This document shows, piece by piece, positions 21,557 to 32,589 of a stretch of DNA of 64,000 nt. The notes beneath the pieces are model-generated. The model saw only the letters and a list, made by a program, of their open reading frames with translations. It did no database searches and was not told where the DNA came from. The position numbers and the translations under genes were made by a program. The DNA comes from Aspidapion aeneum. Its lineage: Eukaryota > Arthropoda > Insecta > Coleoptera > Brentidae. Numbering within the stretch: position 1 is the stretch's first letter; each line of letters begins with the position of its first letter. The stretch is taken from contig OY755046.1 in NCBI GenBank assembly GCA_963576565.1, positions 72,471,719-72,535,718 of the forward strand, written 5' to 3'.

Positions 21557-21612
21557 ATACAAGGTGTAATTTAATTAATACACCAAACTTTAAGGGGTAG
21601 TAAGAGAGGTAA
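21557..21612. repeat. Solo terminal fragment shared with 34,945-34,995
   Basis: 'acaaggtgtaatttaatt' to 'ctttaaggggtag' is the inverted equivalent of the string at 34,945-34,995, which ends 'acaccctgta'. Both look like isolated ends of one TIR family. Confidence 0.5.
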
Positions 21613-22020
21613 AATGATGAGAAAGTTAACGAAAGAATATCGATAGTGGGGGGTTAACAGTGAACATGAACAACACACAGTACTTATGCATTGAAAACGA
21701 ATCAAGTGAGTTAGAACTAGACTATGGACAAATAATATCTCCTTGCCATAAGTATGTATACTAAGGTGTCACATTTAATAAGACAGGAACAGACTGTAAA
21801 GAACTGGAAAAATTAATAGTGAAAGCAAAAAAGGTTATTGGAACAGTATTTTTTGGAGTAAAGAGATAAAAAAGAATTTAAAATCTAACATATATGAAAC
21901 AATGGTTAAAAGCACGCCATTGTATGGATGGGGACTTGTCGCGTAACAGAAAAATACAAAACAAAAATAGAAACTGACGAAATGGATGCAATGAAAATAT
22001 CAAGAACTGATCATATAAGA
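21613..22020 (+). pseudogene. FADDQ family B retroelement fragment, part 1 (split by jockey)
   Basis: Matches 9,700-10,110 and 49,815-50,050: 'ttgaaaacgaatcaagtgag', 'gactgtaaagaactggaaaa' and 'acatatatgaaacaatggtt' are all shared. Frameshifts abound. It breaks at 'aattagatca' (22,021-22,030), where the jockey element is inserted, and continues at 23,557. Confidence 0.8.
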
Positions 22021-22030
22021 AATTAGATCA

Positions 22031-23546
22031 TTTTTTTTATTTTTTATTTGTCAAACACACTGTTTTTTTTATTACAATCTAGTCAGTAAGACTAATTAGC
22101 AATTTTGTTTTAACTTAATTTACTAGAAAAGTCAGATTTAAACTTAGGGTTCACTCAACAGTTCTCCCCGCTTTGTTTAGTCTGTAACTCACAATTGTGT
22201 TGTGTTTATAGCATTATTTTGTTTTATGTGTAATTCACTTAGTTTACTAGCTCAAACGGCTTCACTCTTTTTAGTCGTCGAACTAGCATAGTATTGTCTA
22301 GAAGCTGAATTGCTTCCACATTCACATGCCGATGGAGTCTATCTTTATGGCTTTTTGCGTACTTTTTTATAGTCTCTGCTACAGTTTCGATTTTTAGATC
22401 TCGATGAAGGTCACTATTTCGAACGTACCAAGGTGCATTCACAATGTTTCTTAATACTTTATTTTGAAATCTCTGTACAACTAGAATGTTACTCTCTTTA
22501 GCACAACCCCATAGTTGAATACCATATGTCCATACTGGTTTCAGTATTTGTCTATAAAGCAGTAACTTATTATGAATTGTTAAATTGGACTTCCTTCCAA
22601 TTAGCCAGTTCATTTTTCTATACCTTATCTCAAGTTCTTCTTTTTTTTTCTTAACATGTGCTTTCCAGCGCAATTTGGCATCAAGTGTCATACCTAGATA
22701 TTTTGCCTGATTCGAATATGGTACTGGAATGTTGTTAATTGTTATTTGTATGTGAATTATATTTTTGTTTGTAAAATCAACATGAATTGATTTGGTTTCA
22801 TTTAATTTTATTCGCCACTTTGTGGTCCAACTGTAAATTTGGGTGACTGCATCCTGAAGTTTTTCTATGCATTTTTCAATAGATTTTTCTACCGTCAATA
22901 AACCAGTATCATCGGCAAATGTTGCTAAGTGACAATTTTCTGGCTTTGGGATATCACAAGTGAATAATAAGTATAGATAAGGGCCTAATACGCTACCCTG
23001 GGGCACGCCTGCTTGAATTTCTCTTAAATTTGAGTATGAGTCTTCCTGTTTTACTCTAAAATGTCTATCAGATATGTATGATTCCAAAATATCCGAATAT
23101 TGTTTTGGCAGAAACCTTTTTAGTTTAAAATTAAGGCCTTCATGCCACACTTTGTCAAATGCTTGTGCTACATCTAGAAAAACTGCAGAACAAACTTTTC
23201 CCTCTTCTAGTGCTTTTTCTATTATATTAGTAATTCTGTGTACTTGATCTATCGTGGAATGCTTGTCTCGAAAACCAAATTGATGAGATGGAATAATTTC
23301 TTGTCTTTCTATGATGGGTTTTATTCTTTTAAGCAATAATTTTTCATAGAGCTTGGATATAATTAGCAGCAAAGATATTGGCCTGTAAGATGACACGTCA
23401 TGGAGTGGTTTTCCCGGTTTTGGAATCATGATAACTTCTGCAACTTTCCACAGTTTAGGTACATACCTAAGCCTAAAAGACGCATTATTTAGGTTGCATA
23501 GTTTTACGATAGCTTTTCTGGGGAGTTGTTTTATGACTACCCCGTC
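22031..23546 (-). mobile_element. 5'-truncated jockey-clade retrotransposon with 10-bp target duplication
   Basis: The insertion is flanked by identical 'aattagatca' (22,021-22,030 and 23,547-23,556), and the interrupted host sequence is recognisable from intact relatives at 50,025-50,095. The 3' end is on the left, with an A-rich tail (T-run at 22,031) preceded by 'acagtgtgtttgaca'. A second copy with the same tail is at 33,064-34,045. 5' truncation is typical of target-primed reverse transcription. Confidence 0.92.
22239..23546 (-). CDS. Jockey-type reverse transcriptase, C-terminal part of ORF2 (partial)
   Basis: Reverse transcriptase of a jockey-clade LINE; it would copy element RNA at a nicked target. 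About 435 element-derived residues are open without a stop. Fingers/palm blocks follow in order: 'KPLHDVSSYRPISLL', motif A 'VFLDVAQAFDKVW', motif B 'AGVPQGSVLGP', motif C 'ATFADDTGLL', then the thumb and C-terminal tail. All three catalytic Asp are present. The N-terminal endonuclease is missing because of truncation. The open frame extends to 23,651 only by running antisense into host retroelement sequence, so its first ~34 residues are not part of the protein. Confidence 0.9.
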   Translation of the reverse strand, partial: DGVVIKQLPRKAIVKLCNLNNASFRLRYVPKLWKVAEVIMIPKPGKPLHDVSSYRPISLLLIISKLYEKLLLKRIKPIIERQEIIPSHQFGFRDKHSTIDQVHRITNIIEKALEEGKVCSAVFLDVAQAFDKVWHEGLNFKLKRFLPKQYSDILESYISDRHFRVKQEDSYSNLREIQAGVPQGSVLGPYLYLLFTCDIPKPENCHLATFADDTGLLTVEKSIEKCIEKLQDAVTQIYSWTTKWRIKLNETKSIHVDFTNKNIIHIQITINNIPVPYSNQAKYLGMTLDAKLRWKAHVKKKKEELEIRYRKMNWLIGRKSNLTIHNKLLLYRQILKPVWTYGIQLWGCAKESNILVVQRFQNKVLRNIVNAPWYVRNSDLHRDLKIETVAETIKKYAKSHKDRLHRHVNVEAIQLLDNTMLVRRLKRVKPFELVN

Positions 23547-23556
23547 AATTAGATCA

Positions 23557-23850
23557 TAAAAGAAAGAAAGGGAATCGAGGGAAACATAACGGATGACAAC
23601 ACTAAAAGACAACTGATATGGTACGGCCATGTACAACGGATGAACGACCAAAGATTAACAAAGCAGGTCCTAGAATGGCAACCAATAGGGCGCAGAAAGA
23701 GAGAACTTCCTAAATTGGAATGGCAATAGTCAATCCAAAGATCAATGAGTTAAAAAAACCTGACTGAGGATGATTGTCAGGATCGAATGAGGTGGAGAAT
23801 AGGCGTCGGACAACGTAGAAAAACGTTCTAAACCGACAAAGTAATACTAG
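23557..23850 (+). pseudogene. FADDQ family B retroelement fragment, part 2
   Basis: Resumes at 'taaaagaaagaa' directly after the jockey target duplication and runs through the region equivalent to 50,050-50,325 ('atggtacggccatgtacaac', 'gtcggacaacgtagaaaaac'), ending near 'ccgacaaagtaatactagtag', a degenerate TAG-type tail. Confidence 0.8.
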
Positions 23851-24624
23851 TAGAAAAGGTAAAAAAACAACAAAATTCCTTTTACATTTTGTGTCAAAAC
23901 CTTTTTAAAAAATCGATTTTTAAATATTTTCCCTAAAAGTTTCAACAGGCAATCAAAATTTTGTGGAATTATAAATTGCAATAATGGTAATAATTGCGTC
24001 TTAAAATTATTTTATAAAATACGTACTCAAAATTATTACCAAAAATGTGTAACCCACTCCATATATTTTGTTTTAACCTACCCAATCCCCCGATTTTTTC
24101 TTATGTGATCAAGTTATGTCGAACCAGTAACAGGAATCATTTTTACATTGACACATATTTATAGGCCATTTATTACTGAAATCTTTTACAACCAGTCCAA
24201 ACCCATCAAACGAAACATTTTTTTCTTTAATTATTATTTACAAATTATAACAGTAACAAAAAAATAATTTTCAATTACCGTTTTTCAAATTTTGCTATTT
24301 TGAAACACTCTATCCGCCTTTTTTGATTGGCCACCTGACAAACTACTCTAATTGTTGTGAAAACGGAAAATTAGTACCTCTAATATATTACTAATTATAC
24401 CATTTCCCGTATTCTGGCGAGCTGGCCCATGGACTAATTAACTTGGCTATTGAAATGGCTCAGCTGCTTTCAAAAATATGAATCAAACCTAGTGATGTAA
24501 ATGGAAATATTTCCATGGAAATAAAAATATTGGAAATTTCTGAACGCGTCTCGGGAATATCGGAAAAATTGGAAATAGTTAAAAAACTATTATTATTCAT
24601 ATTTTGTAACCCTATAAGAAATAA
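23851..24624. other. No recognised feature
   Basis: AT-rich, without a supportable gene. Around 24,500 there are nested 'ggaaatatttcc' type strings. Confidence 0.35.
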
Positions 24625-24777
24625 ACTTACTATGGAACAATTTTTATTTCCGATACTATTGAAGATTTTGAGGAAGTAGACTGGCAAGACGATGTTATTG
24701 AGTGTGATGCTAATGATAGGGTTGAAGATATGCCTCCTTTTGCTCGACTAGTGAATAGTGTAGTGTGTCAAGAATGA
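24625..24777 (+). other. Short acidic open stretch, possible old exon
   Basis: From 24,625 to TGA 24,775-24,777 the frame is open for 50 codons. From 24,658 it has an unusually polar, coding-like make-up ('EDFEEVDWQDDVIECD'). There is no upstream ATG and no recognisable domain. It may be a remnant of a host or transposase exon, or chance. Confidence 0.2.
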
Positions 24778-24848
24778 GATTTTCGTTGTACAAATTTGAC
24801 CTTATTTCTGTTTATTTGTTTAAAAATAACTTCTGATTTGTATTCATA

Positions 24849-25102
24849 TCGTCGTTGATCTTACAAACTGACGTAACTCATTTATTGTAATTTTACAAGA
24901 GAGCAATTTCAAGTTTTAGGGAAAGTTTATATTGGATTTATATCACTAAAAATGTCTAATCTAATGATTTTTATGCTTTTAAAGGATTTTTATGAGTTAC
25001 GACACTTTGTGGATGAAAGAACAACACAAATAAGGTAGTATTATGGTATTATTTCAAAACTGCATTTTTTTTAGATACGTCAGTTAGTAAGATCAACGAC
25101 GA
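24849..25102. mobile_element. 254-bp MITE with 27-bp terminal inverted repeats
   Basis: 'tcgtcgttgatcttac' with 'aactgacgta' at the left is mirrored at the right with one mismatch in 27. TA lies on both sides (24,847-24,848; 25,103-25,104). A second inner inverted pair, 'taactcat' and 'atgagtta', sits inside. It has no coding capacity. Confidence 0.85.
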
Positions 25103-25189
25103 TATATGCCTTCTGCGTTTTCCGGTTTTTTTGTTATGATTTTTATAAATGAATATTCCTTTTTTCTTATTTTTTTTATTATTTCATAT

Positions 25190-26480
25190 ATTTACAATAT
25201 TTCCATATATCTGAGGGCACGGCAGTGCCTCGCCAAGTTCGCGCGCCGTAACCATCTTTTCTGGAAACATTTCAGCCGATATTTGACCTACTTCGGAATG
25301 AGCTACGAATCTCAAACTTTGCACAGTCGTAGATCTCCATGGAGTTAACAACCCTTCCAAGTTTCATGGAATTCCATAAAGTAGTAAAGTAGTTACGAAA
25401 TTTCAAAAAACGTCGAAATTGCCACTCACTCATGTATAGATCATCAATATTCTACTGTACTTCCAGACATGCTACAAAGCTGAAATTTGGCAGACTGATA
25501 GAAATTATGACCAAACCCCTGGAAAAACCCCAAAATTTTAATTTACTCCCCTCCCCTATACATTTAAAGTTATGTAAAATTAGCATCGCCCACTTCCAGA
25601 AATGCTAGAGAGTTGAGCTTTGGCAGACTGATAGGAACTATGATAAAACTATAGGAAAAAATCAAAAAACCCCAAAATTTTAATTTACTCCCCTCCTCTA
25701 TACATTTAAAGTTATGTAAAAGTAGCATTGCCCACTTCCAGAAATGCTAGAGAGTTGAGCTTTGGCAGACTGATAGTAACTATGATAAAGTTATAAAAAA
25801 AATAATTAAAACACCCCAAAATTCTAATTAACTTCCTTCCCCTATTAATGTAAAGTTATGTAAAAGTAACACTGCCCACTTCCAGAAACGCTAGAGAACT
25901 GAACTTTTTAAGATTGAAAGGCAATATGATAAAACTATATGAAAAAATTTAAAAACACCAACATTTTAATTTACTTCCCTCTCCTATAAATGTAAATTTA
26001 TATAAAACTAACATTGCCCACTTCCAGAAATGCTAGAGAGCTGAGCATTGGAATGCTGATAGAAATTATGATAAAACCATGGGAAAAAATTTAAAAAGTC
26101 CAATATTTTCATTTACTCTCCTCCCCTATAAATGTAAAGTTATGTAAAAGTAACATTACCCACTTCCAGAAACGCTAGAGAGCTGAGCATTGGAAGACTG
26201 ATAGGAACTATGATAAAACTATAGGACAAAATTTAAAAACACGACAATTTTTAATTTATTTCCCTCCCCTATACATGTAAAGTTATGTAAAAGTAACATT
26301 GTGCACTTTCAGAAACGCTAGAGAGCTGAGCTTTGGAAGGCTGATAGGAAATACGATAAAACCATGAAAAAAATTAAAAAATCTCGAAAATTTGAGTAAG
26401 GCATTGCAAAAGTTTTGAACAATATTCTGCATATTTTACTACTTTAAAAATTAAGTATTATCCAATTCCTTTAAAAAAGA
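25190..26480. repeat. Repeat family with ~142-bp tandem unit, copy 2
   Basis: Unit marks 'gcccacttccagaaa' occur near 25,588, 25,729, 25,871, 26,018, 26,160 and (changed) 26,302, giving a period of about 141-147 bp. Entry and exit segments are the same as in the copy at 1,340-2,120. The unit also carries 'agctgagctttggaagactg' and 'gtaaagttatgtaaaagt'. Confidence 0.88.
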
Positions 26481-26489
26481 AGTGAAATC

Positions 26490-26853
26490 ATAACAAAAAC
26501 ATTTCAGGTAAAAAAAGCCAAGTACGCGAAAATGGCATTCCGTAAAAAGAATTGAGATAAAAGTAAAGCCAATTTTTCCAATACAAATTTCAAAATGAAA
26601 GGTTCTTACTAGTTTGGAAATATTTTTCTAAACTTGGCTATTACGGCTGTAAATGACTCTTAGGCACAGTGCTAAATTGAACATAAAGAAGTTTGGCTGT
26701 AATAGTAAAGTTTAAAAAAACATTTCCAAACTAGTAAGAACCTTTCATTTTGAAATTTGTATTGGAAAACTTGGCTTTACTTTTATCTCAATTCTTTTTA
26801 CGGAATGCCATTTTCGCGTGCTTGGCTTTTTTTACATGAAATGTTTTTGTTAT
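26490..26853. repeat. Long hairpin at the end of the 142-bp repeat family
   Basis: The left arm (about 26,490-26,626) and right arm (about 26,713-26,853) are near-perfect complements, for example 'aaaatggcattccgtaaaaa' against its mirror near 26,805. The loop is about 85 bp. The left arm is the exit segment of the tandem repeat; the right arm is an inverted duplicate of it. Confidence 0.85.
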
Positions 26854-26859
26854 GTTTTC

Positions 26860-27430
26860 CAATATTTCAGGAAATATTTCCGAAAATATATTTCTGGAAA
26901 TTTTACAACGCTAATCAAACATTTTAATTTTTTATGTAGACCAGGAAATTTCCCCTAGGGCCAAAAAAATTCATCTTCGCTCTTTTAACACTTGTTTGAA
27001 ATTTTTACCGTAAATGAGTCAACAGGCAGTCGAGAAAAAATGTAAACAAACAAATTTTTCAAAGTTTACAAGTGGCTTCAGGTCTTAAATCTGTAAATAA
27101 ATAGATTTTCGAAAAGTGAAAGAAATGGACTATAAAGATAAGAGCTGTTTATAAAAGACATTACCAAGTCAAGTGTGGAACAGTTAAAAGAAATTAAATA
27201 AAATAAATAATACAAAAAGTGCATTATCTGTCATTATTTATAAAGGATTATTAAGCATTTATGTCACATAAAAGATAATAATATTAATAATAGGAATAAC
27301 TTATAAGTACCTACTTTCGTAATAATTATGTATATACTCTAAAAGGTTCTAATAAAGAAATGATGATTTAAAATACTTTAAAAAGCTTAAATTCTCATTT
27401 CATCACATCATGGGAAATGAATATGCCTGC
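26860..27430. other. No recognised feature
   Basis: AT-rich sequence with no gene or repeat that I can support. Confidence 0.35.
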
Positions 27431-27439
27431 CTTCCGTAG

Positions 27440-27990
27440 ATTTCAGGTACTCTCTGACCAGGAGGGTTAGTACCTGTCTAGGGTCCCTTTCCGAAGGATA
27501 CGGAAGAAGACCACACCGGTATGAAAGGTGGAGAGGAAGGGCCGAACCGAACCGAACCCTTCTTTTTGGGGAAAATATAAAAGAAAAAACACAGCAGCGT
27601 CTGACTCAGAATGAGCGGATGCAAACAGCGTCTGTCTGTCCCAGAATGGACGGCTGAATTTAAACTCACCAACACGCCTGGCCAGCGTGGTGTTTTAATG
27701 CCACTACCCAACAATGGAAAAATCATGGCGAATTTGAAAACGAAAAATGGTCCTCAGGTGGGAAGGAAACTCTGCGAATCCCACACCTCTATGGTCTGCC
27801 TCACGGAATCTAACTAACAATAGGTACATATAATATTAGGTCAATGAACACCAACGAAAAGATAAATGAACTGGAGGAAAGGAAGGCTATTGGGAAATGA
27901 ACTGGAGGAAAGGAAGGCTATTGGGATCATCGAAAAATTAGTTATCGGCATCAAAGAAGTTGGTCTGTCTGGAAAACGATAATTTCAAAA
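27440..27990 (+). pseudogene. 5' region and endonuclease start of an RTE-like retrotransposon
   Basis: The block ends in a coding stretch 'TIGTYNIRSMN' (27,817-27,850), the opening of an APE-type endonuclease domain that nicks target DNA in non-LTR elements. Upstream, a 68-codon frame (27,611-27,817) covers what would be the 5' leader or ORF1 end, overlapping the endonuclease frame by a base or so. A tandem duplication of about 34 bp ('gaactggaggaaaggaaggc' twice, 27,868-27,925) breaks the frame. The rest of the element is absent here. A leader 'gaaccgaaccgaaccc' recurs elsewhere in the window. Confidence 0.6.
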
Positions 27991-28439
27991 CCGATAAACA
28001 GATTTTAAACGTTACAAGAAGGGATTAGGCACGTCTCACCAGATTAGGTGCGTTCGATACTTTTACTTAAAATAGTGTTTAAAATACCGAAATGTTTCCC
28101 AAGATTTTCTTAATTTTTGCACAAACGCTTACAAATCCTAAAATGGTTATTTATTTCATGGCAGGCTATTTTCAATGGTGGAACTATACCAGGTTATGTG
28201 TATTGTATTATTATATACAGATAATACTTCTAAAATTTGAAGTCATTGTTCAGCTGAATTAGTTAGCGCTGCATTGAAAGCAGGACGACATTCTTGTTTA
28301 TTATGCATTTATAGACTTCTCGGAAGAGCTTAATAATTGTAATTGTAATAGTCAAGTAGGCATACCAGTAATTACTAATAACCAATCATTGTATGAAATG
28401 ACATCACATAATAGAAATATAGTTATACAACCAGTAAAA
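27991..28439. other. No recognised feature
   Basis: No supportable gene or repeat boundary. Confidence 0.35.
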
Positions 28440-29460
28440 TTTGAAATAAAAAAGCTTTTATTATTATGATAATATTAGAATGTTGGAAAATTATTTTTTA
28501 ATTTTTAGTGCATTTTATAAAAGCTTGTGACTTAAAAAAAATTTTTACCAATTTATTTTCTACTTTTTAGTCTCAGCTATCTACTCTATTAAATGAAAAT
28601 ATTTGTTCAATAACACAACAGAAGAGTTTATTCTAGATTATAATAAAATCGCTGATCGTGAGTTGTTTGAAAACTCATTTTTCTATTGGTGGAAGGAGAG
28701 GGTGGGGGTAGAGGTAGAAATATATTTTTTGTTTGGGCTGTATTGCCATCGGACCTTTATGCATATACCAAATTTAATAAAAGTCATTTGAAGTGAAGTA
28801 TGTCAAAAACGCATTTTTCATTATTGCTGTATTGTCATCGGACCACTATACGTATACCAAATTTCATCCAAATCGGATAATGGGAAGTGTGTCAAAAACG
28901 CATTTTTCTATAGATGGGGGTGGGGGTAGGAGTGGTAGGATTTTTTTTTCAATGTTGTATTGTCATCTGACCACTATATGTATACCAAATTTCATCCAAA
29001 TCGGATAATGGGAAGGGTGTCAAAAATGCATTTCCTATGGAAGGGGGTGGGGGTAGGGGTGGGAGGATATTTTTTCATTATTGTTGTATTGTCATCGGAC
29101 CACTGTATAAATACCAAATTTCATCCGAAGCAGATAACGGGATGTGTGTCAAAAACAAATTTTTCTATGGAAGGGGGTGGGGGTAGGGGTGGGAGGATCT
29201 TTTTTTCTTATTGTTGTATTATCATCGGACCACTATCTGTATACCAAATTTTATCCAAATCGGATAACGGGAAGTGTATCAAAAACACATTTTTCTATAG
29301 AAGGGGTGGGGGTAGGGGTGGTAGGATATTTTTTCTTAATGTTGTATTGTCATGGGACCACTATGTGTGTACCAAATTTCATCCAAATCGGATAACGGGA
29401 AGTGTGTCAAAAACGCTTCACAAGATTTGATAGTTAGTTAGACAGAACATCTCAAGTTAA
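28440..29460. repeat. Dispersed repeat with G-rich tandem unit, copy 2
   Basis: About five units of ~126-128 bp between 28,797 and 29,410, each with 'gtattgtcatcggaccacta', 'ccaaatttcatccaaatcgg', 'gtgtcaaaaacgc' and 'gaagggggtgggggtagggg'. Entry and exit segments match copy 1 at 1-470. Overlapping open frames (28,960-29,430 and others) repeat the same peptide, follow from the unit and are not genes. The G-rich tract is strongly strand-biased and could fold as a G-quadruplex. Confidence 0.85.
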
Positions 29461-29660
29461 ATAAAAGCTTGTAAAAAGAGGAAGGGGGTTGATTTAAATT
29501 TTTTTTGTTAAAACATGGCTTGTGTGGGATCAAACAAAAGGTAATTGAGTCTGGAGTTGAATAAAATATATTTCAGTTTTTAGTTATATTAGCTCACACG
29601 TACCTAGTGTAAGCTTAGGTGCTCATATTTTGGCAGAGTATTTTAAGGTATCAACTCTGG
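29461..29660. repeat. Dispersed repeat fragment related to 60,180-60,475
   Basis: 'acatggcttgtgtggg', 'caaaaggtaattgagtctgg' and 'gcagagtatttt' are shared with 60,310-60,475, in the same order and orientation. Confidence 0.75.
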
Positions 29661-29974
29661 TCTAATATGTACCGAATGTAGTTGTAACTTTCTGACTAGG
29701 TCGGTATTTCAAAGTCAAATTGCAAAAGTTAACCTGGATTTTAGTCCTATACATACATAATATACAAAAATTGGTGCCAGTAGGCACGCTTAGCAATCCA
29801 TAAGACCTAGTCGTTCTGCCTGAGCTTAATTTTTAATAAAAATATTTTTTTTATAAATTTGTGAAAATTACGTTATTCTAGATGCTATCGTTTTTAAGAT
29901 ACATACGATTTTCTGTTTTCAAAAATTGTAACTAGAAAACTTTGACGCTATCATAAATTTTGTAATTCCCTATA
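29661..29974. other. No recognised feature
   Basis: Sequence between the repeat and the next transposon end; nothing supportable. Confidence 0.35.
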
Positions 29975-30885
29975 CAGGGTTTCCCAAATAAAAGCAAATA
30001 CATGAGGATTTCGAAAACGGTAAGGGATATGAGTTTGTTTTAATTAAAAATTGTGTTTTTTGAAAAATTGAAATATCACCGCCATCTTGCAAAGAAATTT
30101 AATGAAATTTGGTAGTTTTGTATAAGCAACTAGGCCTTCTAGTTTTTTTGAAACCATAGCCAAGTTTGGTATTTCTTATGACCGCCATATTGGATTTATA
30201 CTTCAATAAATAGAGCATAAAAGAAGCTTTTTAACCGTGTATAATAAGCCTATCTTTGGATGACGGAAAATGTGAATTTATTAAAAAAATAGTTTTTCAC
30301 TTAGTTGGCTGTGAAACAAATTACGTAGTTGTGTTTGTTGTCATACCTACGTAAGTAACTTTTAAAACTTTTCCATTTATTTGATTTATATGCAAATCTT
30401 TAAGGCCCTTATTTTTTAATTTTTCTCTGGCTAAGAAATAATACAATTTCTTAAAATCTATCTTTTATTTATGAAACAAATGGTTGCATTTATTATTTAA
30501 TTAAATTAAAACTAAAAACCGATAACAAAGCATTGAATTAAATAAGCAAATGTTCCAAAATTCCACCGTTGTTATTCATGCAAATCCTGCATCGATGAAT
30601 TAGAGACAGGCATGCATCTTTAACCATTTGTTCAGGAATTTATTCTATGGTTTGAACAACGGCTGCCTCAAGTTCTTCTATCGTATTATGAGTAGTAGAA
30701 TATACTTTATCCTTTAAGTATCCCCAAATACAAAAATCAAGAGGCGTAAGGTCCGGCGAACGTGCAGGCTAGGCAACTGGACCTCGATTTCCGATCCAGT
30801 TATTTCCATGTTGCTGATTCAAATAGTCGGTTATGATTCTTGCATTATATGGAGGTGCTCCATCTTGCTGGAACCACATGCTTTT
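29975..30885 (-). mobile_element. Truncated IS630/Tc1-mariner superfamily element
   Basis: The left terminus 'cagggtttcccaaataaaag' is preceded by TA (29,973-29,974), as expected for this superfamily. The C-terminal half of a transposase follows on the minus strand (30,538-30,881). The other terminus and the N-terminal half are missing: similarity stops near 30,885. The region between 30,000 and 30,500 would be 3' non-coding sequence. Confidence 0.7.
30538..30881 (-). pseudogene. DDE transposase C-terminal fragment
   Basis: Minus-strand reading starts 'MWFQQDGAPPYNARIITDYL', with the second catalytic Asp in QQD, then 'RSPDLTPLDFCIWGYLK' with the third Asp, and ends 'HRCRICMNNNGG' before TAA at 30,538-30,540. 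The spacing fits DDE_3-type (IS630/Tc1-mariner) enzymes common in insects. Two in-frame stops (after 'GPVA' and after 'VVQTIE') inactivate it. The N-terminal DNA-binding part and first Asp are absent. Confidence 0.85.
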
Positions 30886-31129
30886 TTGACTCAAATAAAA
30901 AAGTTTTTTTTGACGATCCCGCAATAGCCTTCCATACCCCTTGGTATGGAGGGCTAAAATTATCCGTGTTAAAGCTTCAAAATCGAAACCGTTCTTCTAC
31001 AAACAAAGCACAGAAAGCGACCACAAAAGTTTTGTGAAACATAAACACACCGCAAAAGAAAAATAATCAGAACAGCAAACGGAAACCTATAAACTCTGGG
31101 CAAACATATTTCTTCGGTCGGTCGGCCGG

Positions 31130-31650
31130 GGACCCCCCTGCGGGCCTAAATGCCGATCTTTTCGGTTTGTTTTGCTTATTAAATAGCTTGTTTTTCTTTG
31201 GGTATAACTTTGTTTGCTTTAAAATTAAGTTTTTCATCTGCAAGAATGTGTAAAGTAGACAAAGTTGTCTACATTTTACCTTTTTCGGGTATTGTCGATC
31301 GTTTTCGTGCCTTCACAAGCAGAATCGGGACTCTTCGAGAGTACTCGGAAATCTCAAGGCCTTAATCGGGTATTGTCGATCTTTTTCGTTCCTTCTCAAG
31401 CAGATTCGGGACTCGAGAATCTTGGATTATCGATGTAACGCGTGCCTATTCGGTTAATTTTACATTCAATCGATTGTTTACAAAAGAAAATGGTAATTTC
31501 TGTCTATTTACAACTAATTTTTCAAATTATTTATCAGAAATGCTTGATCTTTTTCGGCTTGTTTCGAGTTGAGTCGGGACCTCTCGAGTTCATTTAGATA
31601 TTCCTTAGCTTTAATCGGGAATTCGCTCGCATTTGCTTAATTTTAAATTC
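31130..31650. repeat. TCGG-type repeat array, third locus
   Basis: Two to three diverged units of about 175 bp: 'tcgatc.ttttcgt.ccttc' with 'cgggactc' near 31,298, 31,377 and 31,546, and 'aattttacattcaatcga' near 31,456 echoed near 31,637. Style and motifs resemble the satellite at 10,803-11,843. GC-richer text precedes it ('cggtcggtcggccgggg', 31,118). Confidence 0.6.
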
Positions 31651-32589
31651 AATCAACTGTTTAAAAATATAAAATTATTGTTTTATTTTATTTTTCTAAT
31701 CAAATAAAACATAAACACTCTCTGAAAATATTTGTTTTTAGCACAACCATAAAAAAATCCCTAAAGTGTCAGAATCTAAACCCTGTGGGTGAGAAACTTT
31801 TTCTTTTAATCTCTTTAATGCTTATTTTATTTCTAAATAAACACCCCGTGTTTTTTAACACCTCACTTCCAGTATCACATCACAACCCGTCCCTTTTACA
31901 ATTCAAGATAATCTTTTGAACATTTTTAGGTACTTTTGAGCGTCTGTTGGTTTAGGAGCTGAGAGGCTCTATTTTTAAAAATAAACACCTTTACTAATCC
32001 CACTATTAAACTCACAGGTGATCAGTGTCGTCAACAAGGGGGTGAATGATTTACCTTTTGAAACAAAAAATATCGATACACACACACACAGCACATCTTG
32101 CATCTTTTTTCTTTGCATTTGGTTTGGGCGGTACACCCTTTTAGTTGCTACGTGATTACGTGGTTTTAAAACCACATCCAATGGACGAAACTTGTCTATA
32201 GATGGCGCAGCTGCGTCTCAGACAAGACGATGCCAGTGTGCTTCAACTTTCGAGTGCTCGAGCCAGATCGCTAGATGGCGTTACACCTTTAAGTATGCGA
32301 GTAATTCATATGTAGGAGTCGGTTTTGGTTTAAATAGGCTTACCTAGGTATGCTGTTCTCCACTGATGACGTGACACACACAGAAACGTACGTCTGGAGC
32401 TGCTCCTTGTGTAAGTTGGAAACTAACCAAAACCAACTCTTCTTTCTCTTTCTGACACTCGCGAGTTAAGCAGACACACCTTTGTGTGAATTATAAAATT
32501 CATGTGTGATCTTTTTTGAAAAAATTCTGCTTATACATATACCTTAACCTTAAAGGTTTCATCACAGTTGACCTAATAACCATGAAATC
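31651..32589. other. No recognised gene
   Basis: 32,060-32,100 has a short CA repeat. 32,190-32,290 is GC-richer and has 'atagatggcgcagctgcg' and 'ctagatggcg'; 'gtagatggcg' recurs at 36,982. A minus-strand frame of 68 codons here lacks any domain. Confidence 0.35.

Noticed and set aside
22239..23651. A single 470-residue protein including its first ~34 residues
   Set aside because: The N-terminal part is antisense host retroelement sequence beyond the target duplication; only the portion up to 23,546 is jockey.
28603..29430. Chain of overlapping small proteins
   Set aside because: Peptides repeat with the ~127-bp tandem unit and mirror the copy at 1-470. No coding signature.
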